Assembly: GCA_039090855.1 (NCBI GenBank)
Contig: CM077025.1
Span: 98,374,489-98,438,488, forward strand
From: Macrothele yani
Taxonomy: Eukaryota > Arthropoda > Arachnida > Araneae > Macrothelidae
DNA length: 64,000 nucleotides
Reading direction: 5' to 3'
Under the pieces are notes generated by a model. The model was not told the DNA's origin, made no database searches, and saw nothing but the letters and a program-made list of their open reading frames with translations. Every line of letters starts with the position of its first letter. Within the stretch, counting starts at the first letter, position 1. Positions 20,891 through 30,746 of this stretch are shown piece after piece. A program made the position numbers and the translations under genes.

Positions 20891-20955
20891 GCTCTAACTT
20901 CGTTCAGTTTCTGTGCCCTTGCGGGTAAGGCACAGAAACTGAAGGAAGTTAGAGC
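20891..20955. repeat. Short near-perfect hairpin
   Basis: Arms 20891-20917 and 20929-20955 (27 bases each) are complementary except for one position, around an 11-base loop. The arm begins GCTCTAACTTC and ends TTTCTGTGCC. It lies just outside the right end of the Tc1 element. The length is compatible with a small pre-miRNA-like hairpin, but near-perfect arms also arise by template switching. Confidence 0.7.
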
Positions 20956-21197
20956 AAATGTAGCGATTCTGACAGGAAAGTTTGTAAGTGAGAGAGAGAA
21001 CACTAGATGGCGCCACCGTACAAGCGTATGATTTTGCAGATCGAAGGCGGAGAAAAATTATGGGGGGTGGGGATTAGGAATGAACACCTTTATATGTAAC
21101 CGGGGATTCCTACCCGGGAGCCGTCACTTAACGTGCTTGTCCTATACACGGCGGATATTCAGCGATTGTTAGAAATGCGCACCACCACGGAGAGCCC
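20956..21197. other. No feature recognised
   Basis: Unique-looking sequence with a GGGG-rich patch (near 21060) and CCGGGGATTCCTACCCGGGAG, a small imperfect inverted repeat. Nothing coding. Confidence 0.4.
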
Positions 21198-21283
21198 CCA
21201 GGTTCAAGCCTATCAAGATAGGTTTGAACCTGGGGTCCCTCCATTAGTAGTCTGAATCTCTAACTACTAAGCCATCCGCGGCT
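21198..21283 (-). repeat. tRNA-like remnant ending in an inverted repeat
   Basis: On the minus strand, GCCGCGGATGGCTTAGTAG starts a tRNA-like head with box A features and GGTTCAAACC as box B. The box B end is duplicated in inverted orientation (CCCCAGGTTCAA and TTGAACCTGGGG, with 19-base arms and one mismatch at about 21198-21238), so the 3' acceptor half is missing. A SINE head or tRNA pseudogene that suffered an inverted duplication is the best reading. Confidence 0.5.
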
Positions 21284-21601
21284 CGATTTCAAATTTGGAA
21301 TAAGTGTAATCCATACATACTCATTTATTCATAGAAACAACTTGAAGTATATTATTCGATGGCACATTTGTGATAATAGTAGATATGCTCGTTGTCTCAT
21401 GCTGAAGAAATGGACCGCACAATTTTGTGACAAATACAGTGATGAAGCGATAATATATTATTGATGGTGTAAGTTAAAAACTAAGAAATGATTTGCAACG
21501 GTAATTATGTTCATAATCGACAGACTCCTGATTTAAGTTGTTTTGTTATTTATTCTTGACTAAACACACAACTAAAACGCTATCGAAAGTTGACGGATAT
21601 A

Positions 21602-22575
21602 CACTGGTGGAAAGTGAAAAAAGAACACCAAGAAGGAGACGTCTGATACCAACGAAATGTATACAGCATAATAACGGAATACAGAGGATAACGTGATCAA
21701 AATATTATGGCAAAATACAGCTGTATTTGCTGGTCAACTGAAAAATAACATTTCCATGTAACATGGTTAGTACGGGGTTGAACCGCCATGAACTACGTCA
21801 CACTGTGCAATTCTGGCATGGAGTCGTTCGTACAGATGTTGAATGGAAGTTTGGGGTATTGAGTTCCAAGCATCCTCAACCTGGACGCGTAAATCGGGGA
21901 TGGTCGTGGCTGGCCGTGGAGACCGGATAAGTCGTTGTCCCATAAAATCCCACATGTGCTCAATGGGGGACAAATCTGGTAAACGTGCAGGCCATGGAAG
22001 TTGTCTCACACTCTGAAGTGCATGTTGCGTTCCACGTGCCGTGTGTGGTCGTGCGTTATCTTGCTGGAAAACACCGCGATGGAACGACCTTACAAATGGC
22101 ACAACAACAGGCTGAATGATGTTGTTGATGTAGGAGGTGCTGTTTATCGTACCCGATACAAACACTAGTTGTGTACGGGAGTGATAGCTGATCGCTCCCC
22201 ACACCAGAAGGCCAGGTGTAGGCCCTGTGTGTTGCTGGCGGATGCAAGAAACGTCTGCGAACACAAATACTAGACGACCTCGCTCAAAGTCCGATAACTG
22301 CTGAAATCGTACACGTCTCCCATGTCCAGGCATTGCGGCTTCTTCAGGGGCTTCGTAAGTGTCCGTACGCCGACGACTGATTACATTCACTTCGCCGTAC
22401 TCCTTAAATACCACCGACGATAATTTGCATATTATGCCGTGCTGTGGCGTAAGCGTTTACCGGTTGGTCCCGTAATTAACATCACACCTACGTAAACTCG
22501 ACCCCATTAACACATGCAAAATTCAATTCCTTCTTGGTGTTCTTTTTTTTTTTTTTTTTTCACTTTCCGCTAGTG
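21602..22575 (-). mobile_element. Tc1-like deletion derivative
   Basis: Inverted ends CACTGGTGGAAAGTGA (21602 on) and TCACTTTCCGCTAGTG (to 22575), with TA on both sides. The uninterrupted LTR at 26818-26825 shows the empty site with a single TA. The right end holds a T-run of about 19. At 974 bases it is shorter than a normal Tc1 (about 1.3-1.6 kb) because the transposase is internally deleted. Confidence 0.9.
21767..22414 (-). pseudogene. Tc1 transposase with in-frame internal deletion
   Basis: A continuous 215-codon frame, against about 340 for the family. Residues 28-50 (MPGHGRRVRFQQLSDFERGR, residues 28-47) match a Tc1 N-terminus; the frame then passes almost directly to TGPTPGLLVWGAISYHSR, which normally lies past the first catalytic Asp. 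The helix-turn-helix region and first Asp are therefore gone. FQQDNARPHTAR (second Asp) and DLSPIEHMW (Glu) remain, with 32 residues between by my count instead of 34. It ends HGGSTPY. It cannot be catalytic, although the frame is open. Confidence 0.8.
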
Positions 22576-22970
22576 TATAATAAACATAGAACGAATGAGT
22601 TATTATTAACAATAATGACACCGTTCTTTAAGGTTATTTCGTCTGTTTTAAACAGTCTTACTATGATTAATATTCCTTTTAGGATTTCATACAACACACA
22701 GCTTATTCCGGCTATGGTCATTTTAGGTCGTGATAATTCGTGTACTCTTTTAGAGCACTTTTATAAGAACAACAACACAGCTTGTTCACACACAGCGAAG
22801 GGACGCCAACTGCTCCTCTTGGTTCTGTCAGTTGTCCAGGATCGTGATCCCATAATTCTTTGCAACACATCGCTGGCTGGCTGCTCTGCATCAACGCAAA
22901 CGTAAACACACTTGCAGCAGGTGTCCGATGAAAAATAAAAGAAACGAGCAAAGGACGCTGACATCCAGCA

Positions 22971-23952
22971 AACCCCTCCTGCTTCCGCGTTAGTTAATTC
23001 CAAGTTCCTTTCCGAATCTTGTATATGCTGGATGTGGAAGTGATTTCGTCATGAGGTCTGCAATGTTGTCTTGCGACGCACATTATTCCAATGAGTGTTA
23101 CGTGCTTTTCCATCCTTTAATTCAAAATTTTCAACCATTCCTTGAATTTTGTTCCTTTGGCTTAAACGAAAACTCCCATCTTCGTTTTTCTGCATTTCAA
23201 TTCCTAAGTAGTACTTGCATTTCACCTAAATTTGTCACTTCGTACCTTTTCTGAAATTCTTCTATTACACTTTTTATTTCTGCAACATTTTTAGCGCTGA
23301 TCAAAATGTCGTCTACATACAGAATTAAATACACAGGATTTTCTTTTTCTATCCTGAAAAATAGACAAGAATCGGTCTTGCTTTTAGTAAATCCAAGACT
23401 TTCGAACGTTTGTTCTATTGAGTTATTCCACGCTTTTGCTGCTCGCTTTAAACCATATATAGATTTCTTCAATTTGCAAACTTTGTGTTCTTCGCCTTTC
23501 ACTTCAAAACCTTCTGGTTGCTTCATATATATTTCTTCATTTAATTTTGCATTCAAATACACAGATTTAATATCAATATGGTGTACGTTCATTTTCTTAT
23601 ATGCCGCTGTAGTAAGAAATTATCTTATTGTGGTGTGCTTGACCACTGGTGCAAAAGTTTCATCGTAGTCTGGCCCATACTTTTGGTCATATCCTTTTGC
23701 TACTAATCTGGCCTTATACTTTGTTACTTGACGTTTATCATTACATTTTGTCTTGAAGATCCATTTGCTTCCTATAGCTTTCTTTCCATTTGGTAACTCT
23801 GTTAGTGACCAAGTATTATTTGCTTTTAGAGATTTTATTTCTTCTTTCATTGCATTTTGCCATTTTGTTCTCTCTCTTTCTGGAAGATCTTGTATATCAC
23901 TTAGAGATTTTGGATCTGAGTTAGAAGTTTTTTGTTTTTGCTTTAAGTCCAA
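22971..23952 (-). pseudogene. Copia reverse transcriptase, RNase H deleted
   Basis: From 23952: [48 protein letters not shown], a frame break at about 23620, then VHHIDIKSVYLNAKL (motif A Asp kept), QPEGFE, KSIYGLKRAAKAW, and LILYVDDILIS (YVDD active site at about 23308-23319). After the LGEMQ block (YLGIEMQ in the sister copy) and a remnant like IQGMVENFELKDGKARNTHWNN, the sequence jumps to ASQDNIADLMTKSLPHPAY, the extreme C-terminus of a copia polyprotein, and stops near 22989. The RNase H domain (roughly 200 residues) is absent. The same junction is in the copy at 27215-27711. Confidence 0.85.
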
Positions 23953-24185
23953 GTCGTTCTGGTGGAACTCCTTTATTTGAACGCTCAGGAACTCTAGGTA
24001 AACTGATGTTTATACCTTCTTCAGTTTCTTGCTCTTCTTAAATTTATTCAGTGCTTTCCTCTTGTTGAGTCTTCTGTATTTCATTTTCAGTATCTGCACT
24101 TTCTGAATATTTGAGACTTCCTAATTGTACGAGATTAAAGCCTCCTTGTTCTTCAGTTTCTTCTTTTTCTTTGCTAAAATGATTT

Positions 24186-24986
24186 TCAAAAAAATTTACC
24201 GATCTTGACAACGTTTCTTCCTTCAACGAAAATTCGATATCTCTTTGATCTAAAATCATAACTGATGAATGTACCTTCAACTGCTTCGTCATCTAATTTT
24301 TTTCTTTTCTGTTTATGAATGTAGTAGTAGACTTTACATCCAAACACTTTTAAATGATTGATATTTGGTCTTACTCCAGTCCGCAACTCATACAGAGTTT
24401 TGTTACTTGCTTTAGTGATTAATCTATTTTGCAAATACGTTGCTGTTAGCACTGCTTTTTCCCAATATGCTTTTGGTAAATTTGCATTAATTAGCATTGC
24501 TCTGCACATTTCAACTAACGATCGATTTTTTCTTTGGGATACTCCATTTTGAGCTGGTGAATACATTATAGAAGTTTGATGAACAATACCTTCTTTTGTT
24601 AAATACTCTTCAACTTCCCTGCTACAGTATTCTAAGCCATTATCTGTTCCCAAACTTTTTACTTTTCTATTAAATTTATTCGTAGTAGAACTAACAAATT
24701 CTTTCATCTTTGCCAATACTTCATCTTTTCTACTTATTACATATACTGTTGCGTATCTACTCAAGTCATCTATAAAAGACAGGAAATATCTTTTTCTTCC
24801 CAAGCTTTCAACTTCAAAAGTCCCACATACATCTGAGTGTATTAGTTGTATCGTTTTTTTCGCTTTGTAAGATGTCTGTTTCGGGTATGGTTTTTCTGTA
24901 AGTTTCGCTCTAATGCATGAATCCCAATAAAAACTATGCTTACAATTATTTATTTTCATACCTTTAGCTAAATTTTGATTTGCCAT
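24186..24986 (-). CDS. Copia integrase (catalytic Glu changed)
   Basis: 266-codon frame. It begins at the end of the zinc-binding region (NCKHSFYWDSCIRAK), then the catalytic core: IHSDVCGTFEV (first Asp), SFIDDLSRY, SLGTDNGLEY (second Asp), and SPAQNGVSQRKNRS, where copia integrases have NGVAERKN, so the catalytic Glu reads Gln. It continues with AYWEKAVLTATYLQNR and FGCKVYYYIHKQKRKKLD. The enzyme would insert the cDNA; with Glu to Gln it should be inactive. Part of one gag-pol with its neighbours, separated here by frame breaks. Confidence 0.85.
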   Translation of the reverse strand: MANQNLAKGMKINNCKHSFYWDSCIRAKLTEKPYPKQTSYKAKKTIQLIHSDVCGTFEVESLGRKRYFLSFIDDLSRYATVYVISRKDEVLAKMKEFVSSTTNKFNRKVKSLGTDNGLEYCSREVEEYLTKEGIVHQTSIMYSPAQNGVSQRKNRSLVEMCRAMLINANLPKAYWEKAVLTATYLQNRLITKASNKTLYELRTGVRPNINHLKVFGCKVYYYIHKQKRKKLDDEAVEGTFISYDFRSKRYRIFVEGRNVVKIGKFF

Positions 24987-25028
24987 TTTTTTAATTGCTT
25001 CAATACTTCTGTGTCCTAGTCTGAGATG

Positions 25029-25472
25029 TCATTTATAAATGCAGTTTTCATTTTTACACATATTATTCCCCAATTGTGTTACGCAGTTTGTAACTTCTTT
25101 AGCTTTATCTTGAACAACGATTAGTTCAAATAAACCATCTGTGGCAATGGCATTTGCAACTATGGTTTGACCTTCGTTTATAGTGCAAGTATTTTCTTCA
25201 AATAGTACTGTAAAGCCTTTACTAGCAAGCACTTTAACTGATAAAAGATTTCCAACTAGGCCTGGGACATACAAAACATTTGATAGACTAAGGGTATGAA
25301 CATTTCCCTCTAGAGTTTTCACTAGTACCTTATCTTCTCCAAAGCCTTTTGACTTCAACATATGACCATTTGCTATGGTTACACTTTCATTTGATTTTTC
25401 TGTAATTCTATAAAAGAAATTTATGTCACTACACATATGGCTAGTTGCTCCTGAACCTACAATCCAAGACAT
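25029..25472 (-). CDS. Copia aspartic protease (catalytic Asp changed)
   Basis: 147-codon frame. SWIVGSGATSHMC lies at the start, where the family has WIVDSGATSHM: the catalytic Asp codon reads GGT (Gly). It continues with VTIANGHMLKSKGFG, LSLSNVLYVPGLVGNLLSV and ends CVTQLGNNMCKN before the pre-integrase zinc region. The protease normally cuts Gag-Pol; this copy should be inactive. Confidence 0.85.
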   Translation of the reverse strand: MSWIVGSGATSHMCSDINFFYRITEKSNESVTIANGHMLKSKGFGEDKVLVKTLEGNVHTLSLSNVLYVPGLVGNLLSVKVLASKGFTVLFEENTCTINEGQTIVANAIATDGLFELIVVQDKAKEVTNCVTQLGNNMCKNENCIYK

Positions 25473-25499
25473 TGATTGTTTTGTGATACCAATGCTCTT

Positions 25500-26570
25500 T
25501 GTGCATCATTCTTTGTTATATTGAGTTCTGCTTCTTTGCTTGTAACACTAGCACAAAAATCGTTCTCCACATTTTCATTTTTGCTACCTATGTTCAACTT
25601 GTGTGGCAGGTTATTACTTTGTACTTTACTGTTATAAATCGGCTGCTTAGGAGTAAATTTTGTTTTACCTTTGTAAATATTACTATGCTTATTACTAACA
25701 TTCAGATGCCAACACTCATTTCTAACATGATTTGACTTGTGACAATAAGTATAATATCATTTGGCTTTAAAATTAGGGACAGCAAAAGTGTTCTTTGTTT
25801 TATAAGCTGAAAATTGTGTTTCAGAGTGTATAACTGACCCCTCCTTAATATGCATTCTTCTCTCATACTCGTCAATTAATTTAGATTTTACATAATCCAG
25901 TGATAGTTCCTCTTAATTTTTGCTTTCCAGAGCTGCTATCAATGTACTGTAACTTTGTGGCATACTACACAACAAAATTGCTACCATATGGGCTGCTTTT
26001 ATTTGTTCCCTAATATTGTTTAACTTCTCTCCCAGTTCGCTTACTTCTTTGATTTGTGATTGCATTGGAATCGATTCAGTGTATTTTATACTGTACAATT
26101 TTCTTAACAAATACAGTTTACTGGATAAATTGGTTCTTTCATGTACTCGTTTGAGTTTGTTCCAGGTATCCTTTGCACTGGTTTCGTGTAACACGTGATA
26201 CAATGTGAATCACCTATACACAAACAAATTAATGCTCTGCATTGCCTATCCTTCTAAACCCATGTTTCATCTACAGTTTCATCTACACTGGATAAATTGG
26301 TTCTTTCATGTACTCGTTTGAGTTTGTTCCAGGTATCCTTCGCACTGGTTTCGTGTAACACGAGATACAATGTGAATCACCTATACACAAACAAATTAAT
26401 GCTCTGCATTGCCTATCCTTTTAAACCCATGTTTAATCTACAGTTTGTATTTTGGGTTCAAACACTACATCACTTAGGTTTTCTCTGATTAGTAACACTT
26501 CCATCCTAAATTTCCACGATGAATAGTTAGTTTCTGTCAATTTTTCTATGTGAACATATTCTTTCGACAT
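25500..26570 (-). pseudogene. Copia gag with internal tandem duplication
   Basis: Likely start ATG at 26570 (MSKEYVHIEKLTETNYSSW, with the N-Y-x-x-W feature of copia gag). A 167-base tandem duplication (26121-26287 and 26288 to about 26450) follows; stops interrupt the duplicated part. Then an open 96-codon stretch (25913-26203) with DTWNKLKRVHERTN and LLCSMPQSYSTLIAAL, typical of UBN2-type gag. The zinc knuckle near 25720-25760 reads YCHKSNHVRNECW, with its first Cys lost and a stop beside it. Confidence 0.8.
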
Positions 26571-26680
26571 CGCTATTTTGCTGACTGTTTTGCTTTGTAC
26601 TTAGTACTTGAGCCTTTTCTTTTCACTTATTTCCGAAGCTGCGATATGAAACTAGTTTTCAGTCTCATAATCAAAAATAA

Positions 26681-27214
26681 TGATGGTGTAAGTTAAAAAC
26701 TAAAAAATGATTTGCAACGGTAACTATGTTCATAATCGACAGACTCCTGATTTAAGTTTTTTTCGTTATTTATTCTTGACTCAACACACAACTAAAACGC
26801 TATCGAAAGTTGACAGATATATAATAAACATAGAACGAATGAGTTATTAATAACAATAATGACACTGTGCTTTAAGGTTATTTCGTCTGTTTTAAACAGT
26901 CTTATCATGATTTATATTCCTTTTAGGAGTTCATACAACACACAGCTTATTCCGGCTATAGTCCTTTTAGGTCGTCATAATTCGTGTACTCTTTCAGAGT
27001 ACTTTTGTAAGAACAACAACACAGCGTGTTCACACACAGCGAAGGGACGCCAACAACTCCTCTTGATTCTGTCAATTGTCCAGAGTCGTGATCCCATAAT
27101 TCTTTGCAACACATCGCTGGCTGGCTGCTCGGCATCAACGCAAACGTAAACACACTTTCAGCAGGTGTCCGATGAAAAATAAAAGAAACGAGCAAAGGAC
27201 GCTAACATCCAACA
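26681..27214 (-). repeat. Copia LTR, uninterrupted
   Basis: 534-base LTR starting TGTTGGATG and ending CCATCA in the minus reading. It serves as 5' LTR of the element to its left and, by position, as 3' LTR of the partial copia copy at 27215-27711. This suggests a tandem pair formed by LTR recombination. Confidence 0.9.
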
Positions 27215-27711
27215 AACCCCTCCTGCGTCCGCGCTAGTTAATTCCAAGTTCCTTTCTGAATCTTGTTAATGCTGGATGTGGAAGTGGTTTCGTCATGAGG
27301 TCTTCAATGTTGTCTTGAGACGCACAGTATTCCAGGGAGTGTTACTTGGTTTTCCTTCCTTTAATCTAACATTTTCAATCATTTCTTGAATTTTGTTCCT
27401 TTGGCTTAAACGAAAACTTCCATCTTTGTTTTTCTGCATTTCAATTCCTAAGTAGTACTGCTTTTCACCTAAATTTGTCACTTCGTACCTTTTCTGAAAT
27501 TCTTCTATTACACTTTTTATTTCTTCAACATTTTTAGCGCTGATCAAAATGTCGTCTACATACAGAATTAAATACACAGGATTTTCTTTTTCTGTCCTGA
27601 AAAATAGACAAGAATCGGTCTTGCTTTTAGTAAATCCAAGACTTTCCAACGTTTGCTCTATTTAGTTACTCCGCGCTTTTGCTGCTTGCTTTAAACCATA
27701 TATAGATTTGT
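27215..27711 (-). pseudogene. Second copia copy, RT fragment with same deletion
   Basis: Minus-strand continuation upstream of the LTR 26681-27214. The frame 27293-27649 holds LILYVDDILIS, LGEKQYYLGIEMQKN, SQRNKIQEMIENVRLKEGK and NTPWNTV, then in another frame ASQDNIEDLMTKPLPHPA and a stop near 27232. RNase H is missing at the same junction as in the first copy. The fragment breaks at 27711, against a Tc1 end. Confidence 0.85.
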
Positions 27712-27712
27712 C

Positions 27713-27863
27713 CACACGAACTATTGATATATGCGTTTTCCGCAAGTCGCACGGGCCTGTAAGCTCAATCGTTTCATCTTTGTATCTGTTGTTATGTGTC
27801 CTGTAAATCTGGCTTTGCTATCTCGTGTCCTTCTTGGTGTTGCGTTTTGGGTGGCCAGCAGTG
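27713..27863 (-). mobile_element. Tc1 end fragment (same family as 61567-62978)
   Basis: Inverted match to the first 150 bases of the Tc1 at 61567, ending in GGGTGGCCAGCAGTG followed by TA (27864-27865). The other end is broken at the copia fragment. No coding part remains. Confidence 0.8.
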
Positions 27864-27939
27864 TAAATGGTTCTCTCTATATGCAAAGCGTGAGAGAAAT
27901 GCTCACAGAGCGACCAACAACGGGTTAATGGTATTATTG

Positions 27940-28197
27940 TTACGAAATTCTGCGCTTCTTTGAAGGGACGCATTTTACAAAATGTTGCACCATTGAAAAA
28001 GGCTTCCCGGCAAGTTGCTTTTTAATGTTTGAAAACAACCCCAAATCGCATGGTGCAAGATCGGGGTAATGTGCAGGACGAGGTAGCTGTTTAATTTTCT
28101 CCTGATCCATGTGGGCCTCAAGTTGTCGGGTGCTGTGAGCAATGCCATTTTCGTGAAGAAGGAGAACCCTAAACACCTCTGTTGCTGGACGCAGCAA
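27940..28197 (-). pseudogene. mariner-type transposase fragment
   Basis: 85-codon frame with LLHENGIAHSTRQL and HYPDLAPCDLGLFSNIKKQL, corresponding to the second and third catalytic blocks of mariner (HDN...PDLAPCDF). The Asp of the HDN block reads Glu here. The N-terminal two thirds are absent. Confidence 0.7.
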
Positions 28198-28617
28198 CAG
28201 AGTAAGTAGATGCAGTTCCTACATTTACCTTTTCATCTACTTAACCATTTTGGGCCAAGTCAATATTGATGCACTATTGGCCATTTAGCTTCATTTTTTC
28301 AGGTGAGGTTTCATAGCTTCTGTTAGATCCTCCAACTCGGTTGAATTATATTTGTTGTGTATATGGTTTAATATTCACACGTGGAATGACTTTGTTTGCG
28401 CCATTTTGGTCGAGTCATAGAGATAAGAAGGGGAATCTTGGGTGTACTTGTGGAAGAATGTTGATAGAAAAGCAATGGGAAGGGAGTACATCAAAATGCT
28501 CAACAAGTGAGTTGTGCGAGAGACCCTCTCCACCACCGACTCCAAAAGGCTGTGCCTTGGAAGTATCTTTTTCTAAAAATGTTTCCATATGATATCTGCT
28601 TCGGGAAAGACGTGGAA
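28198..28617. other. No feature recognised
   Basis: No conserved frame or repeat that I can support; probably old element debris. Confidence 0.4.
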
Positions 28618-28690
28618 ACGGGTCACGGGTCAACGGGTCACCGGGTCAGCAATTTCTTGCGGGTCAAACGGGTCGAATCAAGTGTCCCTG
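28618..28690. repeat. Degenerate CGGGTCA tandem repeat (left part)
   Basis: About six units of CGGGTCA/ACGGGTCACC. Similar GGGTC-rich units resume after the RTE remnant at about 29505-29560, so an older simple repeat was probably split by that insertion. Confidence 0.6.
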
Positions 28691-28764
28691 ACCCAATTTC
28701 GACCAGGTTTTATTTCTGCTTTATTTATGAATAGAAAAAACATATTTCAAAGACCTCTGAAATG

Positions 28765-29478
28765 ATTTAGAAACTTGCTGAGAAGGGTAAAGAAATCGGA
28801 ATTAAAAATGAACTTTCAGAAACTACTGTACAATGCTTTTACAAGGAATGAAGATTTATCAGTTGATGGATAAATGCTGGAGATAACAAATTCCTACATT
28901 TACCTTGGGCAGCAGATATCAAGCGAGAGTCACATTGCTGAAGAAATTAATTGACGTATAAAACTTAGTTGGAGAGTTTTTGGAAGAAACAATACAATTT
29001 TTAAAAGCAATATGCCATTATATCTTTAAAGTGTTTAATCAATGCATCCTCCCAGTGCTTACTTACGCAGCTGAGACGTGGACCTCAACTAAAAGAGACA
29101 GACAAAGACTGCAGACAACTGAAAGCAGCCTGGAGGTGTAACCAAGAAAGATAAAATGCTAGGTGTAACCAAGAAAGATAAAAAGTTGAACTCGTGGATA
29201 AGGAAAATAACAAGAGTGAAAGACATCACGATCAGAGTAAAATTCCTGAAATGGCAAGGGGTTAGACATATTGCCAGGAGAATGGGCCATCGATGATCAA
29301 CTAAAGTTTTAGACTGGATTCCAAGGGACAGGAAAAGACCCAGAAGAAGATCACGTGGGAGGTGGGTGAACGGAGGAGACTGGCCTAAGACAGTACGTTG
29401 TGGAAGAAGCGTGGGGAGACCTTCATCCAGCAGTGTATTGATAATGATTGGCAATTATAATGATGATGATGATATATT
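28765..29478 (+). pseudogene. RTE LINE copy E, old 3' fragment
   Basis: Plus-strand remnant starting in the region KEIGIKNELSETT-like (KEVGLKMNFQKTK in young copies) and running through the C-terminus to GGCAATTATAATGATGATGATGAT. Many substitutions, frame breaks and a small duplication near 29140-29175 show it is much older than copies A-D. No intact frame. Confidence 0.8.
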
Positions 29479-29499
29479 CGAGTCCATAGCTCACACCAG

Positions 29500-29759
29500 A
29501 TTTGTCCGGGTCAGGTCTGGGTCGAGTCCAATTGTGTCACTGCCGGATCCGGGTCAAAAAATGTTGAACCGTTTCCAACTCTGCTTGGGGATTCGCTACT
29601 ACTATTCACGTAAGTGCTTCTTTTATTTTAATGTGCACTATTCTCAAGGCATAGCTCTTTGTCAATGCATTAAATCTTTCCAGTTCAATTGCTATGGATA
29701 CATTGTATTGAGTTGGAAAGAAAGTAAAGTCCAAGGACGAGATACCTGAAGTCGAAGCA
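29500..29759. other. GGGTC-rich repeat remainder, then no feature
   Basis: 29505-29560 has GTCCGGGTCAGGTCTGGGTC-type units matching 28618-28690. The rest shows no recognisable feature. Confidence 0.4.
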
Positions 29760-30746
29760 CCGGCAACGGTGCACTCTGGCCAGTGAGCTTACCCAGCACA
29801 CCGGCATGACATCAGCAGGTAGGTGGCTAAAGTTAGTGGAAGTTAGCCGTCAGGAGGCGAAGAGTACAGGCACCAGCCATCATGGAAGGGGACAAGGAGC
29901 ACATCTGCCATTACATGTTGTAAGAGTCTCGTCGCGGTAGGAACCCCGCAACAGTGCATATGGAAGTGCTAAAGACCTTAGTGGAGAACGACCCACATGT
30001 GACCCCACGGAATTCGTCCGAACACCTCGGGACTACCCACACGAGCATTATCGCTTTCCTGCGTCAACTTGGAAAGGTGCACAGGAGGGGAGTTTGGGGA
30101 CCCTATCAACTCACAGTTGAGCAGAGACTAAATCGCATGAGTGCATCCGTTTCCCCTGCTTGCACGAACCAAGTTAATTCGTTCTTGGAACGCATTGTGA
30201 CAGGTGACATTGTCCACTGTGTGACAATGTAAGTACCCGGAAACAATGGACGCATCCAAAACAGAATCCTCTGTCGACCCCAAAGCCGGCTTATATCCCA
30301 CGTAAGAGGTCCTGCTGTCTATTTTGTGGGATATTCAGGATGTCGTGTTTCTTGAGCTGCGGACGGACAACACCACTATCACTGCCGATGTATGCTGTCG
30401 GCAATTTGACGCATCGCTCATGTCGAAACGACCAGCACTGCTGAACCGCAAGTGCGTCCTCCTACAACAGGATAGAGCGAGACTTCTTACAACGCGGGTG
30501 ACCTGTCACAAGACCCCAGCCTATTCCCCGGACGTTATTCCAAGCGACTACCACTTTTTTCCGGTCGTTGCAGCATTTTCTGGAAAGACAGCAATTCACC
30601 AACCTGGACGATGTCGAACTCCCACTTACTCAATTCTTTGCTTCCATACCGACGCAGTTCTACAGGGACGATATCGAACAACTGCCCAGATCACGGGAGC
30701 AAGCCGTGGCAAACGGCAACGACTGCATTTTGGAATGATTTGTATA
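29760..30746 (+). pseudogene. mariner-type element, decayed transposase
   Basis: The frame 29954-30232 has an N-terminal helix-turn-helix pattern (RNSSEHLGTTHTSIIAFLRQLGKVHR) and FLERIVTGDIVH, the first Asp block. 30324-30752 has WDIQDVVFLE, VLLQQDRARL (second Asp kept, next residue changed) and SPDVIPSDYHFFP (third Asp). The spacing between the last two Asp residues is shortened. Terminal inverted repeats were not identified; the Tc1 end at 30747 marks the right limit. Confidence 0.7.

Larger units (their letters stand above)
21472..22970 (-). repeat. Copia 3' LTR, interrupted by Tc1
   Basis: Direct repeat of 26681-27214. 21472-21599 and 22578-22970 align with the other LTR; 21602-22575 is a Tc1 insertion. 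A purine-rich tract (GGAAGCAGGAGGGG in the minus reading, near 22973-22986) lies next to its start, as expected for plus-strand priming. Confidence 0.9.
21472..27214 (-). mobile_element. Ty1/copia-type LTR retrotransposon
   Basis: Minus-strand element. 5' LTR 26681-27214 (534 bases), 3' LTR 21472-22970 (same sequence plus an inserted Tc1 element). LTRs begin TGTTGGATG / TGCTGGATG and end ACACCATCA in the minus reading. Between them lie gag, protease, integrase and reverse transcriptase in copia order (integrase before RT). RNase H is deleted. Gag has a tandem duplication, and protease and integrase lack a catalytic residue, so the copy is inactive. Confidence 0.9.

Noticed and set aside
20891..20955. 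Annotating this hairpin as a miRNA gene
   Set aside because: Structure alone is insufficient: arms are almost perfect, the loop is short, and there is no evidence of processing. Kept as a repeat and a finding.
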